From positions 62,001 through 126,000 of the forward strand of contig NZ_CP086727.1 in NCBI RefSeq assembly GCF_020906275.1: a DNA stretch of 64,000 nt. Direction: 5' to 3'. Positions 46,872 through 56,408 of the stretch are shown here, in pieces. A program made the position numbers and the translations under genes. Within the stretch, counting starts at the first letter, position 1, and every line of letters starts with the position of its first letter. A model generated the notes under the pieces. It searched no databases and was not told the DNA's origin. It worked only from the letters and a program-made list of their open reading frames with translations. The stretch is from Parasphingorhabdus litoris DSM 22379 (GTDB lineage Bacteria > Pseudomonadota > Alphaproteobacteria > Sphingomonadales > Sphingomonadaceae).

Positions 46872-47312
46872 ATGTTCGCCTTTGCACCCTATTTAGAAAC
46901 TATGAAAATGTTAAAAGATGTTTCCGTCGGTGGCGGTTTAAGTGACTTATTCACCTTATTGCGCCGCCATCCGAAAGAACAGGTAGTCCCGGCGTTGCTC
47001 GCCTTTGGATGTTCCGGATTCATCTTCTTCCTGTTCATCATCGATCCAAAGGTAAACACGGACGTCTATGTTCCGCAGGAAGTGGTTTATGTTGAGAACT
47101 GGTCTATGGACCGCACCGACGAAGAAATTATGGCCGATCGCTGGGCTGTCCAATGTCTGAAAGACAAGCGCGATGCCAGACGGCGCGAGGCTATGAAATC
47201 TCTCGGTCGTATGTCGGGAATGGATGTGGAGGCGATTGAACGCGAAGCCGAAGCAGATCGATTGGCGCGCGGTGTGGTTGAAGTGGAGCGGCCCGACGGC
47301 CTCTCATGCTGA
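46872..47312 (+). CDS. Small membrane protein of unknown function
   Basis: A 146-residue protein with one membrane helix (VPALLAFGCSGFIFFLFII, about 36-55), a short periplasmic-like stretch with VYVPQEVVYVENWSMDRTDE, and a C-terminal charged helical tail rich in Arg, Glu and Met. The Glu/Arg-rich tail AERAEADRLARGVVEVER-like may form a coiled coil. It follows tonB by 60 bases and overlaps ribD by a few bases at the 3' end (TGATG), so it is translated into ribD. Role unrecognised; the first ATG or the ATG at 46902 could be the start. Confidence 0.65.
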   Translation: MFAFAPYLETMKMLKDVSVGGGLSDLFTLLRRHPKEQVVPALLAFGCSGFIFFLFIIDPKVNTDVYVPQEVVYVENWSMDRTDEEIMADRWAVQCLKDKRDARRREAMKSLGRMSGMDVEAIEREAEADRLARGVVEVERPDGLSC

Positions 47313-48283
47313 TGGCGAAAAGAGATGCACGCTTTATGGCAATGGCCATTGCCTTGTCCGAACGTGGACGCGGACGAACCGGCGGCAATCCCAATGTCGG
47401 CTGCATCATCGTCAAAGGCGGGATCATTGTAGGGCGCGGCTGGACCCAGCCAGGTGGCCGCCCGCATGCTGAAGCCATGGCCCTCGCACAAGCGGGCAAG
47501 GCGGCAAAAGGAGCAGATATCTATGTGACGATGGAGCCTTGCGCACATAAGAGCGAGCGCGGCCCGACTTGCGCTGATCTGGTAAAGGACGCCGCGCCTG
47601 CGCGGGTGATCGTCGCGACGCTGGACATAGACGAGCGTACGCGAAGACATGGTATCGATCGCTTGGGTGATGCGGGTGTCTCTGTATCGGTTGGACTTTT
47701 GGAACAACAAGCGCATCGCGCAATGGCAGGCTTTTTCACGCGCATGGAGAAAGGCCGCCCGCACGTTACCTTGAAACTCGCAATGTCACTGGATGGATGT
47801 ATTGCGATGGCCGATGGCACCAGCAAGTGGATTACCGGGGATCGTGCACGCGCGCATGCCCATCTCGAGCGCGCGCGCTGTGATGCCATTTTGGTGGGAG
47901 CTGGCACAGTGGCCGCAGACAATCCGAGTCTGGACGTTCGTCTGACGGGGCTGGAAAAGCGTTCCCCGATCCCGATAGTATTGGGCAAAGCTGAAATTCA
48001 GGACCATTGGCAGGAAATTGCCGAGCCAGAAGCGATTGCTGGACTGGACAATATAAATTGGCTGTTGATCGAAGGTGGGTCAGCAACGGCAGCTTCTTTC
48101 TTGAAAGCTAATCTTGTCGATCGGTTGCTGCTTTATCGAGCGCCGATCCTTATTGGCGGTGGTTTGCAGGGCATAGGCGATATTGGCTTGGGCAGTCTTG
48201 ACGCCGCACATGGTCAATGGACACGGCTGGATCGCCGTGACCTGGGTCAGGATATGCTTGAGATATATGAACGCGCCGCCTAA
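47306..48283 (+). CDS. ribD: Riboflavin-specific deaminase/reductase RibD
   Basis: A two-domain enzyme of riboflavin synthesis: the N-terminal deaminase removes the amino group from the pyrimidine intermediate, the C-terminal reductase reduces the ribose to ribityl. The 325-residue protein has the deaminase zinc site in GGRPHAEAMALAQAG and MEPCAHKSERGPTCADLV, and the reductase domain with MSLDGCIAMADGTSKWITG and DAILVGAGTVAADNPSLDVR. ribE follows in the same direction 31 bases after the stop, the usual pathway order. No FMN riboswitch was recognised. Confidence 0.95.
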   Translation: MLMAKRDARFMAMAIALSERGRGRTGGNPNVGCIIVKGGIIVGRGWTQPGGRPHAEAMALAQAGKAAKGADIYVTMEPCAHKSERGPTCADLVKDAAPARVIVATLDIDERTRRHGIDRLGDAGVSVSVGLLEQQAHRAMAGFFTRMEKGRPHVTLKLAMSLDGCIAMADGTSKWITGDRARAHAHLERARCDAILVGAGTVAADNPSLDVRLTGLEKRSPIPIVLGKAEIQDHWQEIAEPEAIAGLDNINWLLIEGGSATAASFLKANLVDRLLLYRAPILIGGGLQGIGDIGLGSLDAAHGQWTRLDRRDLGQDMLEIYERAA

Positions 48284-48314
48284 GTTTGCCCCGTTCATTT
48301 TATAAAGGCTTCCC

Positions 48315-48929
48315 ATGTTCACAGGCATAGTTTCTGATATCGGCACAATCACTAAAGTAGAAGAGCGCGGCGACTTGCGGCTCATCATATCCTGTCATTA
48401 TGACATGAGCAGCGTTGATATTGGTGCATCCATCGCTTGTTCCGGTGCTTGCTTGACCGTTGTCGACAAAGGATCAGACTGGTTTGCGGTCGATATTTCC
48501 GCCGAAAGCATATCGAAAACTGCGAAATCCATGTGGGAAGAAGGCAATAAGCTCAATCTCGAACGGGCGCTGAAAGTCGGTGATGAGCTTGGCGGTCATA
48601 TAGTCACGGGTCATGTCGATGCGGTGGGTGATGTTGTGTCGGTCGAAACCGAAGGCGATTCGCACCCGGTTCGTATCCACGCACCAGCCGAAATTGCGCC
48701 CTATTTGGCACCAAAAGGATCGATCACAGTCGATGGCATTTCGCTCACCGTTAATACGGTTGATGACCAGGCGGATGGCAGCGCTATATTCGGGCTGAAT
48801 ATCATTCCGCATACCGCCAGCGTTACGACGTTCGCTGACCTCGAAGCCGGTAATCAGGTCAATCTGGAGATTGATATATTGGCGCGCTATCTCTCTCGTA
48901 TGGAAAAATTGCGCGCCGTTAAGGCTTAG
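48315..48929 (+). CDS. ribE: Riboflavin synthase alpha chain
   Basis: Dismutates two lumazine molecules to riboflavin and the pyrimidine. The 204-residue protein has the duplicated lumazine-binding fold: MFTGIVSDIGTITKVEERGD starts the first barrel, and a second barrel starts at about residue 100 with GHIVTGHVDAVGDV, KGSITVDGISLTVN, and FGLNIIPHTASVTTF. Length is normal. The stop codon lies within a hairpin shared with the convergent gene downstream (48915-48946). Confidence 0.95.
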   Translation: MFTGIVSDIGTITKVEERGDLRLIISCHYDMSSVDIGASIACSGACLTVVDKGSDWFAVDISAESISKTAKSMWEEGNKLNLERALKVGDELGGHIVTGHVDAVGDVVSVETEGDSHPVRIHAPAEIAPYLAPKGSITVDGISLTVNTVDDQADGSAIFGLNIIPHTASVTTFADLEAGNQVNLEIDILARYLSRMEKLRAVKA

Positions 48930-48946
48930 GCCTGCCTTAGAACGGC
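48915..48946. terminator. Hairpin shared by convergent ribE and eipA ends
   Basis: GCCGTT-AAGGC-(8-base loop)-GCCTT-AG-AACGGC forms a long stem with a two-base bulge. Both stop codons lie in it. On the minus strand an AATTTTT run follows, as expected for a terminator; on the plus strand a T run (48957-48962) lies a little further. It probably serves as a bidirectional terminator. Confidence 0.65.
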
Positions 48947-49809
48947 AGCCATCTCTGTTTTTTGCTGAACTTCATATAACCCACATTTGCGCCAAGCCGT
49001 AGGCCTGCTCCCAATCGGACCGGGATAAGCACCTTGTCACCGCTGCGCAGATAGCTGACATGAAAGCCGCCAACAAAATAGGCTGCGCCCTCCCCCGCAG
49101 GAAAGCGCTGGTATAAGTCTTCGGTGTCGTAGAGATTGTAGACCAGAACAAAGCTGTTTGCTGCATTGCCGCCCACGTCAAAGCCGATGGATGGGCCAGT
49201 CCAGTAAACCGGCCGTTCACCTTCGATTTTGTGGTGCAACTTGCCGGAACCATAACGTAGACCCACAACAAATGCACCAGAGGCTTCACGCCCGGCTATA
49301 TAGGCATTGGGCCGCCCCTGTTTCTTCAATATGTCTTCGATGACCTTAGCCAGGCCTTTTGCCCCTTTACCAAAAACGCCCTCGGCCGCACCGATAAGAT
49401 CGTCGTCCTGATAGGTCGTCGCATCGTCCACATTGGCAATCACGTTACCATTTTCGTCGATGCTGTTTTGATCAAAACTGTCGTTGGTTACAGTGCTGCT
49501 ATTCTCGATATTGTCATAGGTCGTGCTACCATCAACCTGTTCTGGCTGGTCAAGATCACTGTCTATGTCCGTGCTCACAGACGTGTTTTGCTCAGCCGCT
49601 GGTTCCTCGAAATTCCCATCATAATCAGGCGTGTCCAGATCCGCATCGATTGCGTCATTGGGATCAATCGTCTCAACCTGCGCAAATGCGGGAGACAGGG
49701 TTGGCGAACAGGCCAACGCGGCCACAGCGAAAAGACCAAGCAGTTTCCTGCCGAGAGTCTCACGGTTAGATTTTTTCACAGACATTTCCTTTGGGCACGA
49801 CTTCGTCAT
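48937..49809 (-). CDS. eipA: EipA family (DUF1134) envelope protein
   Basis: A 290-residue exported protein. It has a signal peptide (LGRKLLGLFAVAALACSPTL SPAFA), a long acidic, Asn/Thr-rich low-complexity stretch (about 45-135, with DIDSDLDQPEQVDGSTTYDN), then the DUF1134 domain: YIAGREASGAFVVGLRYGSG, VYWTGPSIGFDVGGNAANSF, VGYMKFSKKQRWLPF. DUF1134/EipA proteins maintain envelope integrity in Brucella and Caulobacter. ATG 49809 is chosen because AAGGAG sits seven bases before it; a later ATG (49785) has a poorer site. Its end forms a hairpin with ribE. Confidence 0.85.
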   Translation of the reverse strand: MTKSCPKEMSVKKSNRETLGRKLLGLFAVAALACSPTLSPAFAQVETIDPNDAIDADLDTPDYDGNFEEPAAEQNTSVSTDIDSDLDQPEQVDGSTTYDNIENSSTVTNDSFDQNSIDENGNVIANVDDATTYQDDDLIGAAEGVFGKGAKGLAKVIEDILKKQGRPNAYIAGREASGAFVVGLRYGSGKLHHKIEGERPVYWTGPSIGFDVGGNAANSFVLVYNLYDTEDLYQRFPAGEGAAYFVGGFHVSYLRSGDKVLIPVRLGAGLRLGANVGYMKFSKKQRWLPF

Positions 49810-50077
49810 GGGTAAACTCCTTCCCATACCAGCCGATTTCGACTTTGGCGTTTGGCGATGACTGCGCAATGAACGGACGACGACACGAGTCGATTTTGCG
49901 GCCTGTTGAGTGGTTTTTGACATTTTTGGCATGAAATATGTTGAACATACCGGGATTAACCGCTTCTGCGGTCATTTTTGGCGGGCTTGGATATTGGTGA
50001 CTTGATCAGGCACTTTACCCATTGCAGCCAGCGCAATGCGCCGTTATAGCGCATGTCCTTGACCAAGCCGATCGTGC

Positions 50078-50169
50078 GGACACGTGGGTGAGCGGCTGAA
50101 ACCACCTCCCTGCTAAGGAGGCAAGGGCCTCACGGTCCTTCGAGGGTTCGAATCCCTCCGTGTCCGCCA
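50078..50169 (+). tRNA. tRNA-Ser (anticodon GCT)
   Basis: A 92-base serine tRNA with CCA encoded. Acceptor arms GGACACG and CGTGTCC pair; the anticodon stem CTCCC/GGAG... encloses CTGCTAA with anticodon GCT, the long variable arm is GCAAGGGCCTCACGGTCC, and the T arm reads GAGGGTTCGAATCCCTC. It marks the left border of the accessory block: a decayed integrase begins 155 bases downstream. tRNA 3' ends are common targets of P4-type integrases. Confidence 0.97.
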
Positions 50170-50323
50170 TTTATATTATCCCAGAAAGTCTCATATTATC
50201 GCTAAGGCAATGGTTTTGCTTGGTTTTATGGCTTGTGCGACTTTCATGCGTTCTTATAATGTTCCACAGAAGCCCACAATAAGTGTGGGGTAAATTGTGG
50301 GACAAATATGGAAAGATGATGGA

Positions 50324-51355
50324 ATGGGAAAGCTGACTGCAACAAAATTTGAAACCTGAAAGAGCCAGGTAACTATGGCGACGGTGATGGACTGACATTG
50401 ATTCTAACAGGTCCTATGAAGGGCCGTTGGAGGCTACGAACATCTATTAATGGGCGAAGACGCGATATAGGGCTCGGCTCACTCAGCCTCGTATCATTAG
50501 CAGAAGCGAGCGAATCGGCCTATCTCATGCGCAAAGACATCCACAACGGCCTTGATCCGATTGCCGAGCGTAAAAAGCGAAGTTTGTCATTCCGACCTTT
50601 AGGGACGCTGCGAAACAGGTCCATGCCGAGCGTCGTGTCGCCTGGAAGAGCGGCAAGCACCAAAAGCAATGGATGACGACGCTCGAAAAGCATGTTTTTC
50701 CCAAAATCAGCGATCGGCTAGTCAATGATATTGAAGGACCGGTCATACGGGATGTACTGGTCCCGATATGGCTGACAAAACCGGAAACAGCGCGAAGGGT
50801 AAAACAGCGGATCGGAGTTGTCCTCGACTGGGCCTATGCCAATGGTCTGCGTGCCTCTGAAGCCCCTCTCCGTTCAGTAGGGCGCGGTTTGCCCAAACAA
50901 CCCAAGAGGGATAACCATTTTGCTGCAATGCCTTATGAGGACGTACCGGAGTTCGTAAAATATCTGCGCACCAAGGAAAATGTGAGCCGCCTGGCATTGG
51001 AGTTCCTGATTCTCACGGCCACCTGTTCCGGCGAAGTACGCGGCGCCACGATGAACGAGATCGACCGCTGCAACCGACTGTGGACAATCCCAGCCGAACG
51101 CATGAAAATGGCTAAGGCGCACACAATCCCGCTGACAGCGAGCGCGCTAGATGTTCTGGAACGCGTACGGCCTTATTTCGCTCCTCATTTCGTGATTGGG
51201 TTGCTGAGCAAACCAACTACCCCGGTGAGGTTGCTGAAGCCGCGCTGGCCCATAGCATCGCGAATAAGGTAGAAGCGGCCTATCGCCGCACCGATTATCT
51301 CGAAAAGCGCCGCGATATGATGCGGGACTGGGAACATTTTTGTATCGCTGGTTGA
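50324..51355 (+). pseudogene. Degenerate P4-type tyrosine recombinase (integrase)
   Basis: A site-specific recombinase destroyed by mutation. It begins MGKLTATKFET, loses one base near 50359, reads WRLRTSINGRRRDIGLGSLS and DIHNGLDPIAER, shifts frame again near 50585, then continues PTFRDAAKQVHAERRVAWK to RMKMAKAHTIPLTASALDVL. After that the whole catalytic core, with the HxxR and the C-terminal tyrosine, is missing; the reading frame resumes only with the C-terminal tail NYPGEVAEAALAHSIANKVE and YRRTDYLEKRRDMMRDW. Downstream of tRNA-Ser(GCT), this is the remnant of the enzyme that likely inserted the neighbouring block. Confidence 0.9.
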
Positions 51356-51431
51356 AGTCCATTTCTATGGTTCCGCTTTTAGGACTACAAGCTGTTTTGC
51401 GCTTTTGTGAAATAGGTTTACCTATTGTATT

Positions 51432-52730
51432 TTAGCTTGCAAGCCGCAGCTTACTGGCCGCCTGTAGGTTATCTGGCTGGTCTGGCCAAATTCCACGCGT
51501 ATCGTACACAACTTTGCCCGCCCGCTCGTCCAGAGGAATGGATTTGAACATATCGTGATCGGTGAGCGTGATCATCACAGCACAGCTTTCCAGAGCCTCG
51601 TCAATATCGATCAACTCCGCGCCCGTCCCTTCAAACGCAGCCGGTAGTGCGTCGGCATAAGGCTCGACAATCTTGATCCGTCCGCCATAACGCCGTGCGA
51701 GCTTGGCGGCGATCTTTAACGCCGGGCTTTCGCGGAAATCATCGATATTGGCTTTGAATGCTAATCCGAAACAGGCAATAGAGACGCCGGGCAATTCGTC
51801 GATCATCAACGATGCCTGCTCAAGAACATGGCCGGTTTTGCTATCATTCACTTCGCGCGCGATACGGATCAGCGGCGTATGATCGGGCGCGCCATGGACA
51901 ATGAACCAGGGATCGACGGCAATACAATGCCCGCCGACGCCGGGGCCAGGCTGCAATATATTCACCCGCGGATGGCGATTGGCGAGGCGGATAACCTCCC
52001 AGACGTCCAGATCCATCTCATCAGACACGATGGAAAGCTCGTTGGCAAAGGCGATATTCACGTCACGATAGCTATTTTCGACCAGCTTGGTCATTTCCGC
52101 GGCGCGCGCGTTTGTGGTGACGCATTCTCCGCGGACAAAGCGGCGATAAAAATTCAGCGCTTTCCGGGCGCAGCGCGGTGTAATGCCGCCAATACAGCGA
52201 TCATTATTGGTCAGTTCCTCCAATATTCTGCCCGGCAAAACCCGTTCCGGACAATAGGCAATCGCGACATCCGGTATGTCATTCGTCAGGCCCGGTATCT
52301 TGAGATCAGGTCGGAGTTTTGCGATCAAATCCCGCATCTTTTCGGTTGTTCCGACAGGAGATGTGGATTCCAATATGATCGTATCACCCGCTTTTAAAGC
52401 CACCGCAACATTTGTGGCAGCGTCCATAACATAGCTGGTATCGGGCACATGATTATCGCCAAAAGGCGTTGGAACCGCGATAACAAAAACGTCGGCCGCC
52501 TCAACCTGCAGCGAGGCTCGCAAGGTACCGCGCGACACCACGCCTTGCACCAGGCCATCCAGGTCCACTTCTTCGATATGGATTTTACCATTATTGATCG
52601 TGTCAACAACATGCGCCGTCACATCTATGCCAAGAACCGGGCATCCTGACCGCGCGATGACGGCGGCGGTCGGCAGGCCGATATAGCCAAGGCCCAGCAC
52701 GCAAACGGAAGGTTTCTCGTCGGAAAGCAT
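51432..52730 (-). CDS. wecC: UDP-N-acetyl-D-mannosamine dehydrogenase
   Basis: Oxidises UDP-ManNAc to UDP-ManNAcA, an acidic sugar for surface polysaccharide. The 432-residue protein belongs to the UDP-sugar dehydrogenase superfamily: VCVLGLGYIGLPTAAVIARS is the NAD-binding loop, VIAVPTPFGDNHVPDTSYVM is typical of WecC, LVENSYRDVNIAFANELSIV follows, and GPGVGGHCIAVDPWFIVHGA is the catalytic-region block. The cysteine in GHCIAVDP is the nucleophile. wecB follows 117 bases upstream on the same strand, giving the two-step pathway from UDP-GlcNAc. Confidence 0.94.
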   Translation of the reverse strand: MLSDEKPSVCVLGLGYIGLPTAAVIARSGCPVLGIDVTAHVVDTINNGKIHIEEVDLDGLVQGVVSRGTLRASLQVEAADVFVIAVPTPFGDNHVPDTSYVMDAATNVAVALKAGDTIILESTSPVGTTEKMRDLIAKLRPDLKIPGLTNDIPDVAIAYCPERVLPGRILEELTNNDRCIGGITPRCARKALNFYRRFVRGECVTTNARAAEMTKLVENSYRDVNIAFANELSIVSDEMDLDVWEVIRLANRHPRVNILQPGPGVGGHCIAVDPWFIVHGAPDHTPLIRIAREVNDSKTGHVLEQASLMIDELPGVSIACFGLAFKANIDDFRESPALKIAAKLARRYGGRIKIVEPYADALPAAFEGTGAELIDIDEALESCAVMITLTDHDMFKSIPLDERAGKVVYDTRGIWPDQPDNLQAASKLRLAS

Positions 52731-52847
52731 GATCGCAAAATCTCCTATATGCGCCGAATAGGACGCAATTCTTCATAATCTGCGATAGCCGAACATCGTA
52801 AATAATTAGGTAATGTCGTCAGATTCTCGGGGACATGGTCCGGAGTT

Positions 52848-53993
52848 TCATGACACGAGGCTTTGCTCGATTATATCGGCAATCCGCTCGCTGGCCTGGC
52901 CATCTCCGAAGGGATTATGGGCCTTTGCCATTGCATCATAATATCGCGTGTTATCGAGCAACTCGTACGCCTCTTTCACGATCAGATCTTTGTTGGTTCC
53001 TACCAGCTTGGCGGTACCCGCTTCAACGCCCTCCGGACGCTCGGTAGTACCGCGCATCACCAGCACCGGCTTCCCTAGTGCCGGAGCCTCTTCCTGTACG
53101 CCTCCGCTATCGGTCAGCATAAACGTGCAAGCATCTAAAAGGGCCACAAAATTGGGATAATCAAGCGGTTCGATCATGGCAACATTGCTCAGACCGCCCA
53201 GCGCATCATTCATGATGGCCCGTACATTGGGATTAAGATGGACCGGAAAAATCAGGGCGACATCGTCCCTGCCTGCGATTTCGCGTAGTGCAGATGCGAT
53301 ATTGGTCAATCCATCGCCAAAATTCTCTCGCCTATGACTGGTCACGCCGATAATTTTTTTGTCCGAAAACCTCTCAAACAGGCTTTTTAGGCGCTGATCC
53401 AGAAGCTCTGTTTTCCGGCTTTTTTGAACCGTGGTCAATAATGCATCAATCACCGTGTTGCCAGTAACGCTGATCTGATCCTCTGGCACGTTTTCCTTAA
53501 GCAGCGCCTTGGCTGAAGTCTCCGTCGGTGCAAAATGTTGATCGGCAATAGTGCCAATAATCTTGCGGTTCACCTCTTCGGGCCAGGGATGATAGATATT
53601 ATAGCTGCGCAAGCCCGCCTCAACATGGCTGACGGGAATTTTCCGATAATAAGCCGCGAGCGCTCCGCACATTGCTGTTGCCGTATCGCCCTGCACCACC
53701 ACACGCTGCGGTCCGATCTCATCCAGCGTTTGACCAATGCCTGCGAGTAGGCGACCGGTGAGTTCATCCAGGCTTTGATCTGCGCGCATCAAGTCGAGAT
53801 CGTGATCGGGTACGATATCGGCAATATCCAGCACCTGATCGAGCATTTGGCGATGCTGAGCGGTGACGCAGCTGATATTTTGCAAAGCGCTGCGCTTTGA
53901 CAAGGCACGAACGACCGGAAAAAGCTTAATAGCTTCCGGTCTTGTTCCGAAAATCGTAACGACTTTAGGCAGCGATGATGGGAGGGTTTCCAT
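52848..53993 (-). CDS. wecB: UDP-N-acetylglucosamine 2-epimerase
   Basis: Interconverts UDP-GlcNAc and UDP-ManNAc in the cytoplasm. The 381-residue protein has KVVTIFGTRPEAIKLFPVVR at the start, VTAQHRQMLDQVLDIADIV, VVQGDTATAMCGALAAYYRK, VEAGLRSYNIYHPWPEEVNR (with the conserved acidic and histidine residues), and LTDSGGVQEEAPALGKPVLV. The ATG at 53993 is preferred over an upstream TTG. Coding the first step, it works with WecC to make UDP-ManNAcA; the third gene for this sugar, a downstream glycosyltransferase, is not visible. Confidence 0.94.
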   Translation of the reverse strand: METLPSSLPKVVTIFGTRPEAIKLFPVVRALSKRSALQNISCVTAQHRQMLDQVLDIADIVPDHDLDLMRADQSLDELTGRLLAGIGQTLDEIGPQRVVVQGDTATAMCGALAAYYRKIPVSHVEAGLRSYNIYHPWPEEVNRKIIGTIADQHFAPTETSAKALLKENVPEDQISVTGNTVIDALLTTVQKSRKTELLDQRLKSLFERFSDKKIIGVTSHRRENFGDGLTNIASALREIAGRDDVALIFPVHLNPNVRAIMNDALGGLSNVAMIEPLDYPNFVALLDACTFMLTDSGGVQEEAPALGKPVLVMRGTTERPEGVEAGTAKLVGTNKDLIVKEAYELLDNTRYYDAMAKAHNPFGDGQASERIADIIEQSLVS

Positions 53994-54279
53994 GGTCAAT
54001 TCACTAACAACCTATGCCTAAAATTTTCATAACAGCTGATCTCGGATGCGGCTCTGTAATATATTCCGTCCTTTTTTGCTCCGATCCGGTCGAAATATGC
54101 AGTTAGCCCGTCTGAATATTTCAAGATATTTGCACGCCAAATCGAAACATTTGGAAAACGTCGTGAAATCAGCCAATGCAAAACTATCAATTGTGATGCA
54201 GTGGTTCAAATAGTCCAGGATTCTGAACAATCGAAGCCATTACCGCCTTAATCACCGCTATTTTAGAAAAATCGCAAAT

Positions 54280-55960
54280 ATGTCGTGCTGGCAGAAGCAA
54301 GCCATCGTGCTCGTGTTGGATATGATCCTTTGCTTCCAGTCGATATGGATAGCTTATTCCCTGCGCGTCGGCGTCTGGATCTATTGGGATTTGGCGATCC
54401 AGAAAGTCGTGCTTGCGGCCCTGTTGATGATGATACCGATATTCTACTTCGGCGATGTGTATAACTCGATTTTCCGTTACGCAGGCTCCGGTATGATGAA
54501 AACTCTGGTCAGGGTTTTTATCATTTACGGTGCTCCCATAGTTGTCTTGTTTTCGATCATTGGAGTGGTCGGCGTTCCGCGAAAAATTGTTGTGATTCAG
54601 CCGATTATTTTCTTTATGATGGTCGGTTTTTCGCGCGTCATGGCACGCTATCTAATGGTCGATATACTGGGCCGCAACCGTTTTGGCGGACAGGTTAAGA
54701 CAGTCCTGATCTATGGTGCCGGCAGTGCTGGCCAATAGCTGGCATCGTCCATGCGGTCTGAGCCCGCTAAGCGGTTGCGCGGCTATGTGGATGATGACCG
54801 GCGGCTCCACGGACAAAAGCTGGATGGTGACAAGGTGTTCTGGAGCAGCGATTTACCAGACATCATCGATAAATATGCCGTGACGCATATCTTGCTGGCG
54901 CGCTTCCGAAAATCTCTCGCAAGAAGCGCCGGGCTATTGTGGACCAGATTCAGCAGTTTAAGGTCCACGTCCAGACCCTGCCAAACATGAAAGATATCAT
55001 GGACGGCCAGGTATCGTTTAACGATATTCGGGAACTGGACATTGAAGACCTGTTGGGTCGGGAACCGGTGACACCTAATGAACTGGAGAATATGGAACTG
55101 ATCCCGGTGCTGGGTTGGGTTGCAGATGCCAGTCGCCTGAAGGAAGTGTTCGCTTTTTGGCAACCCGATAAGGTTTTCCATGCAGCCGCCTATAAGCATG
55201 TGCCGCTGGTCGAGGCCAATCCGGTTGAAGGGATCAAAAACAATATATTGGGCACTTATGAAGTGGCCAAGGCGGCTCATATCGCCAAAGTGAGTGATTT
55301 CATCCTGATCAGTACAGACAAAGCCGTGCGCCCGACCAATGTTATGGGCGCGACCAAACGGGGCGCAGAACAGATTGCTCAGGCATTTTCCGAAACCAGT
55401 GAAACCCGGTTTTCCATGGTGCGCTTTGGCAATGTTCTGGGATCCAGCGGTTCGGTTGTTCCTCTGTTCCGACAACAGATTGAAATGGGGAGGGCATTAC
55501 GCTGAAGCACCGAGATGTGACTCGCTGTTTCATGACAATTTCGAAGGCTGCACAGCTGGTGATTCAGGCTGGTAGCATGGCCAAAGGAGGGGAAGTTTTC
55601 GTGCTCGATATGGGTAAATCAGTGCGGATTATCGATTTGGCGAGGACGATGGTTCAGCTGTCCGGTCTGACCGTTCGTGATGATGCGCATCCAGATGGCG
55701 ATATAGCGATTGAGGAAGTCGGCCTGCGTCCCGGCGAGAAGCTCTATGAAGAGCTGATTATCGGCAATGATCCACAATCGACGGTTCACAACCGGATTAT
55801 GATGGCGCATGAACGCCATCTGACGCAGACTGATCTGGATAAGTTGTTAGTTCAAATTAGAAAATGTCGCAATTCGGATGAAGCGGTTGGGTTTTTGAAA
55901 ATCATGGTTCCCGAATCTGAACATGAGCGGGATAATGTGAAGGTTGAAAAAGCGTCCTGA
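54280..55960 (+). pseudogene. Broken WbpM/CapD-type nucleotide-sugar epimerase/dehydratase
   Basis: Once a membrane-anchored polysaccharide gene of about 640 codons (WbpM/CapD/FlaA1 type). The N-terminal four-helix membrane part is intact up to VKTVLIYGAGSAGQ, where an in-frame TAG (54736-54738) interrupts; the next fragment continues in the same frame with MRSEPAKRLRGYVDDDRRLH. Near 54900 the frame shifts (LLA to LPKISRKKRRAIVDQIQQ). After GREPVTPNELEN about 65-70 residues are missing, including the NAD-binding GAGGSIGSE loop. The rest reads HAAAYKHVPLVEANPVEG and FSMVRFGNVLGSSGSVVPLF, then shifts once more near 55495 before FMTISKAAQLVIQAG and a normal C-terminus. It cannot make an active enzyme. 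Confidence 0.92.
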
Positions 55961-56180
55961 AGATAATGTAAGCCCTAGACAAGTGCCTAAAGCGCGCTCC
56001 ATCTGAAATTCAGAGGTACATAAAATTGATTGGTATGATGGTAATGGTGGTGTTGCATTATACACTCCTTACAGTTTTCCTGCGCCATAATACGCCTTCG
56101 CCGTATCTCAGCCTTTCTGGCCTTGCAAGCCCGATCAACATGATCAATTCTATCTCATCACAGCCCAAGATAGCTTAAAG

Positions 56181-56408
56181 ATGGAGCCCACTCCGATGAT
56201 CGATAAAAGAGACAGAATTGTTCGCCTCAAAACCGTGCTGGACAGAACCGGCCTCAGCCGCTCGACAGTCTATCGCAAAATCGGAGACGGTACTTTTCCA
56301 CGTCAAATTCCAATCAGCATAAATGGCGCAGGCTGGCGCGAATCTGAAATCAACCGATGGTTTGCAAACCCGCCTGCTTATCGTGCTGACGAAAACGCAG
56401 CTGGATAG
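56181..56408 (+). CDS. AlpA-like excision/phage-type regulator
   Basis: A 75-residue DNA-binding protein of the AlpA/excisionase type. The helix-turn-helix reads LKTVLDRTGLSRSTVYRKIG and the wing FPRQIPISINGAGWRESEIN, the classical AlpA pattern. Such proteins control integrases of integrative elements. The first ATG at 56181 is used; an ATG at 56196 with GGAG nine bases upstream is an equally good start. A short minus-strand frame with a better ribosome-binding site overlaps its 3' end. It is the regulatory remnant of the decaying element. Confidence 0.8.
   Translation: MEPTPMIDKRDRIVRLKTVLDRTGLSRSTVYRKIGDGTFPRQIPISINGAGWRESEINRWFANPPAYRADENAAG

Noticed and set aside
53994..54279. Minus-strand frame of 64 codons upstream of wecB, and a plus-strand MPKIFITADLGCG start
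   Set aside because: Both are short, without domain, ribosome-binding site or continuation.
55961..56180. Plus-strand 48-codon frame beginning MMVMVVLHYTLLTVFL between the broken dehydratase and alpA
   Set aside because: One hydrophobic stretch only; no ribosome-binding site or recognisable family, could be a remnant.
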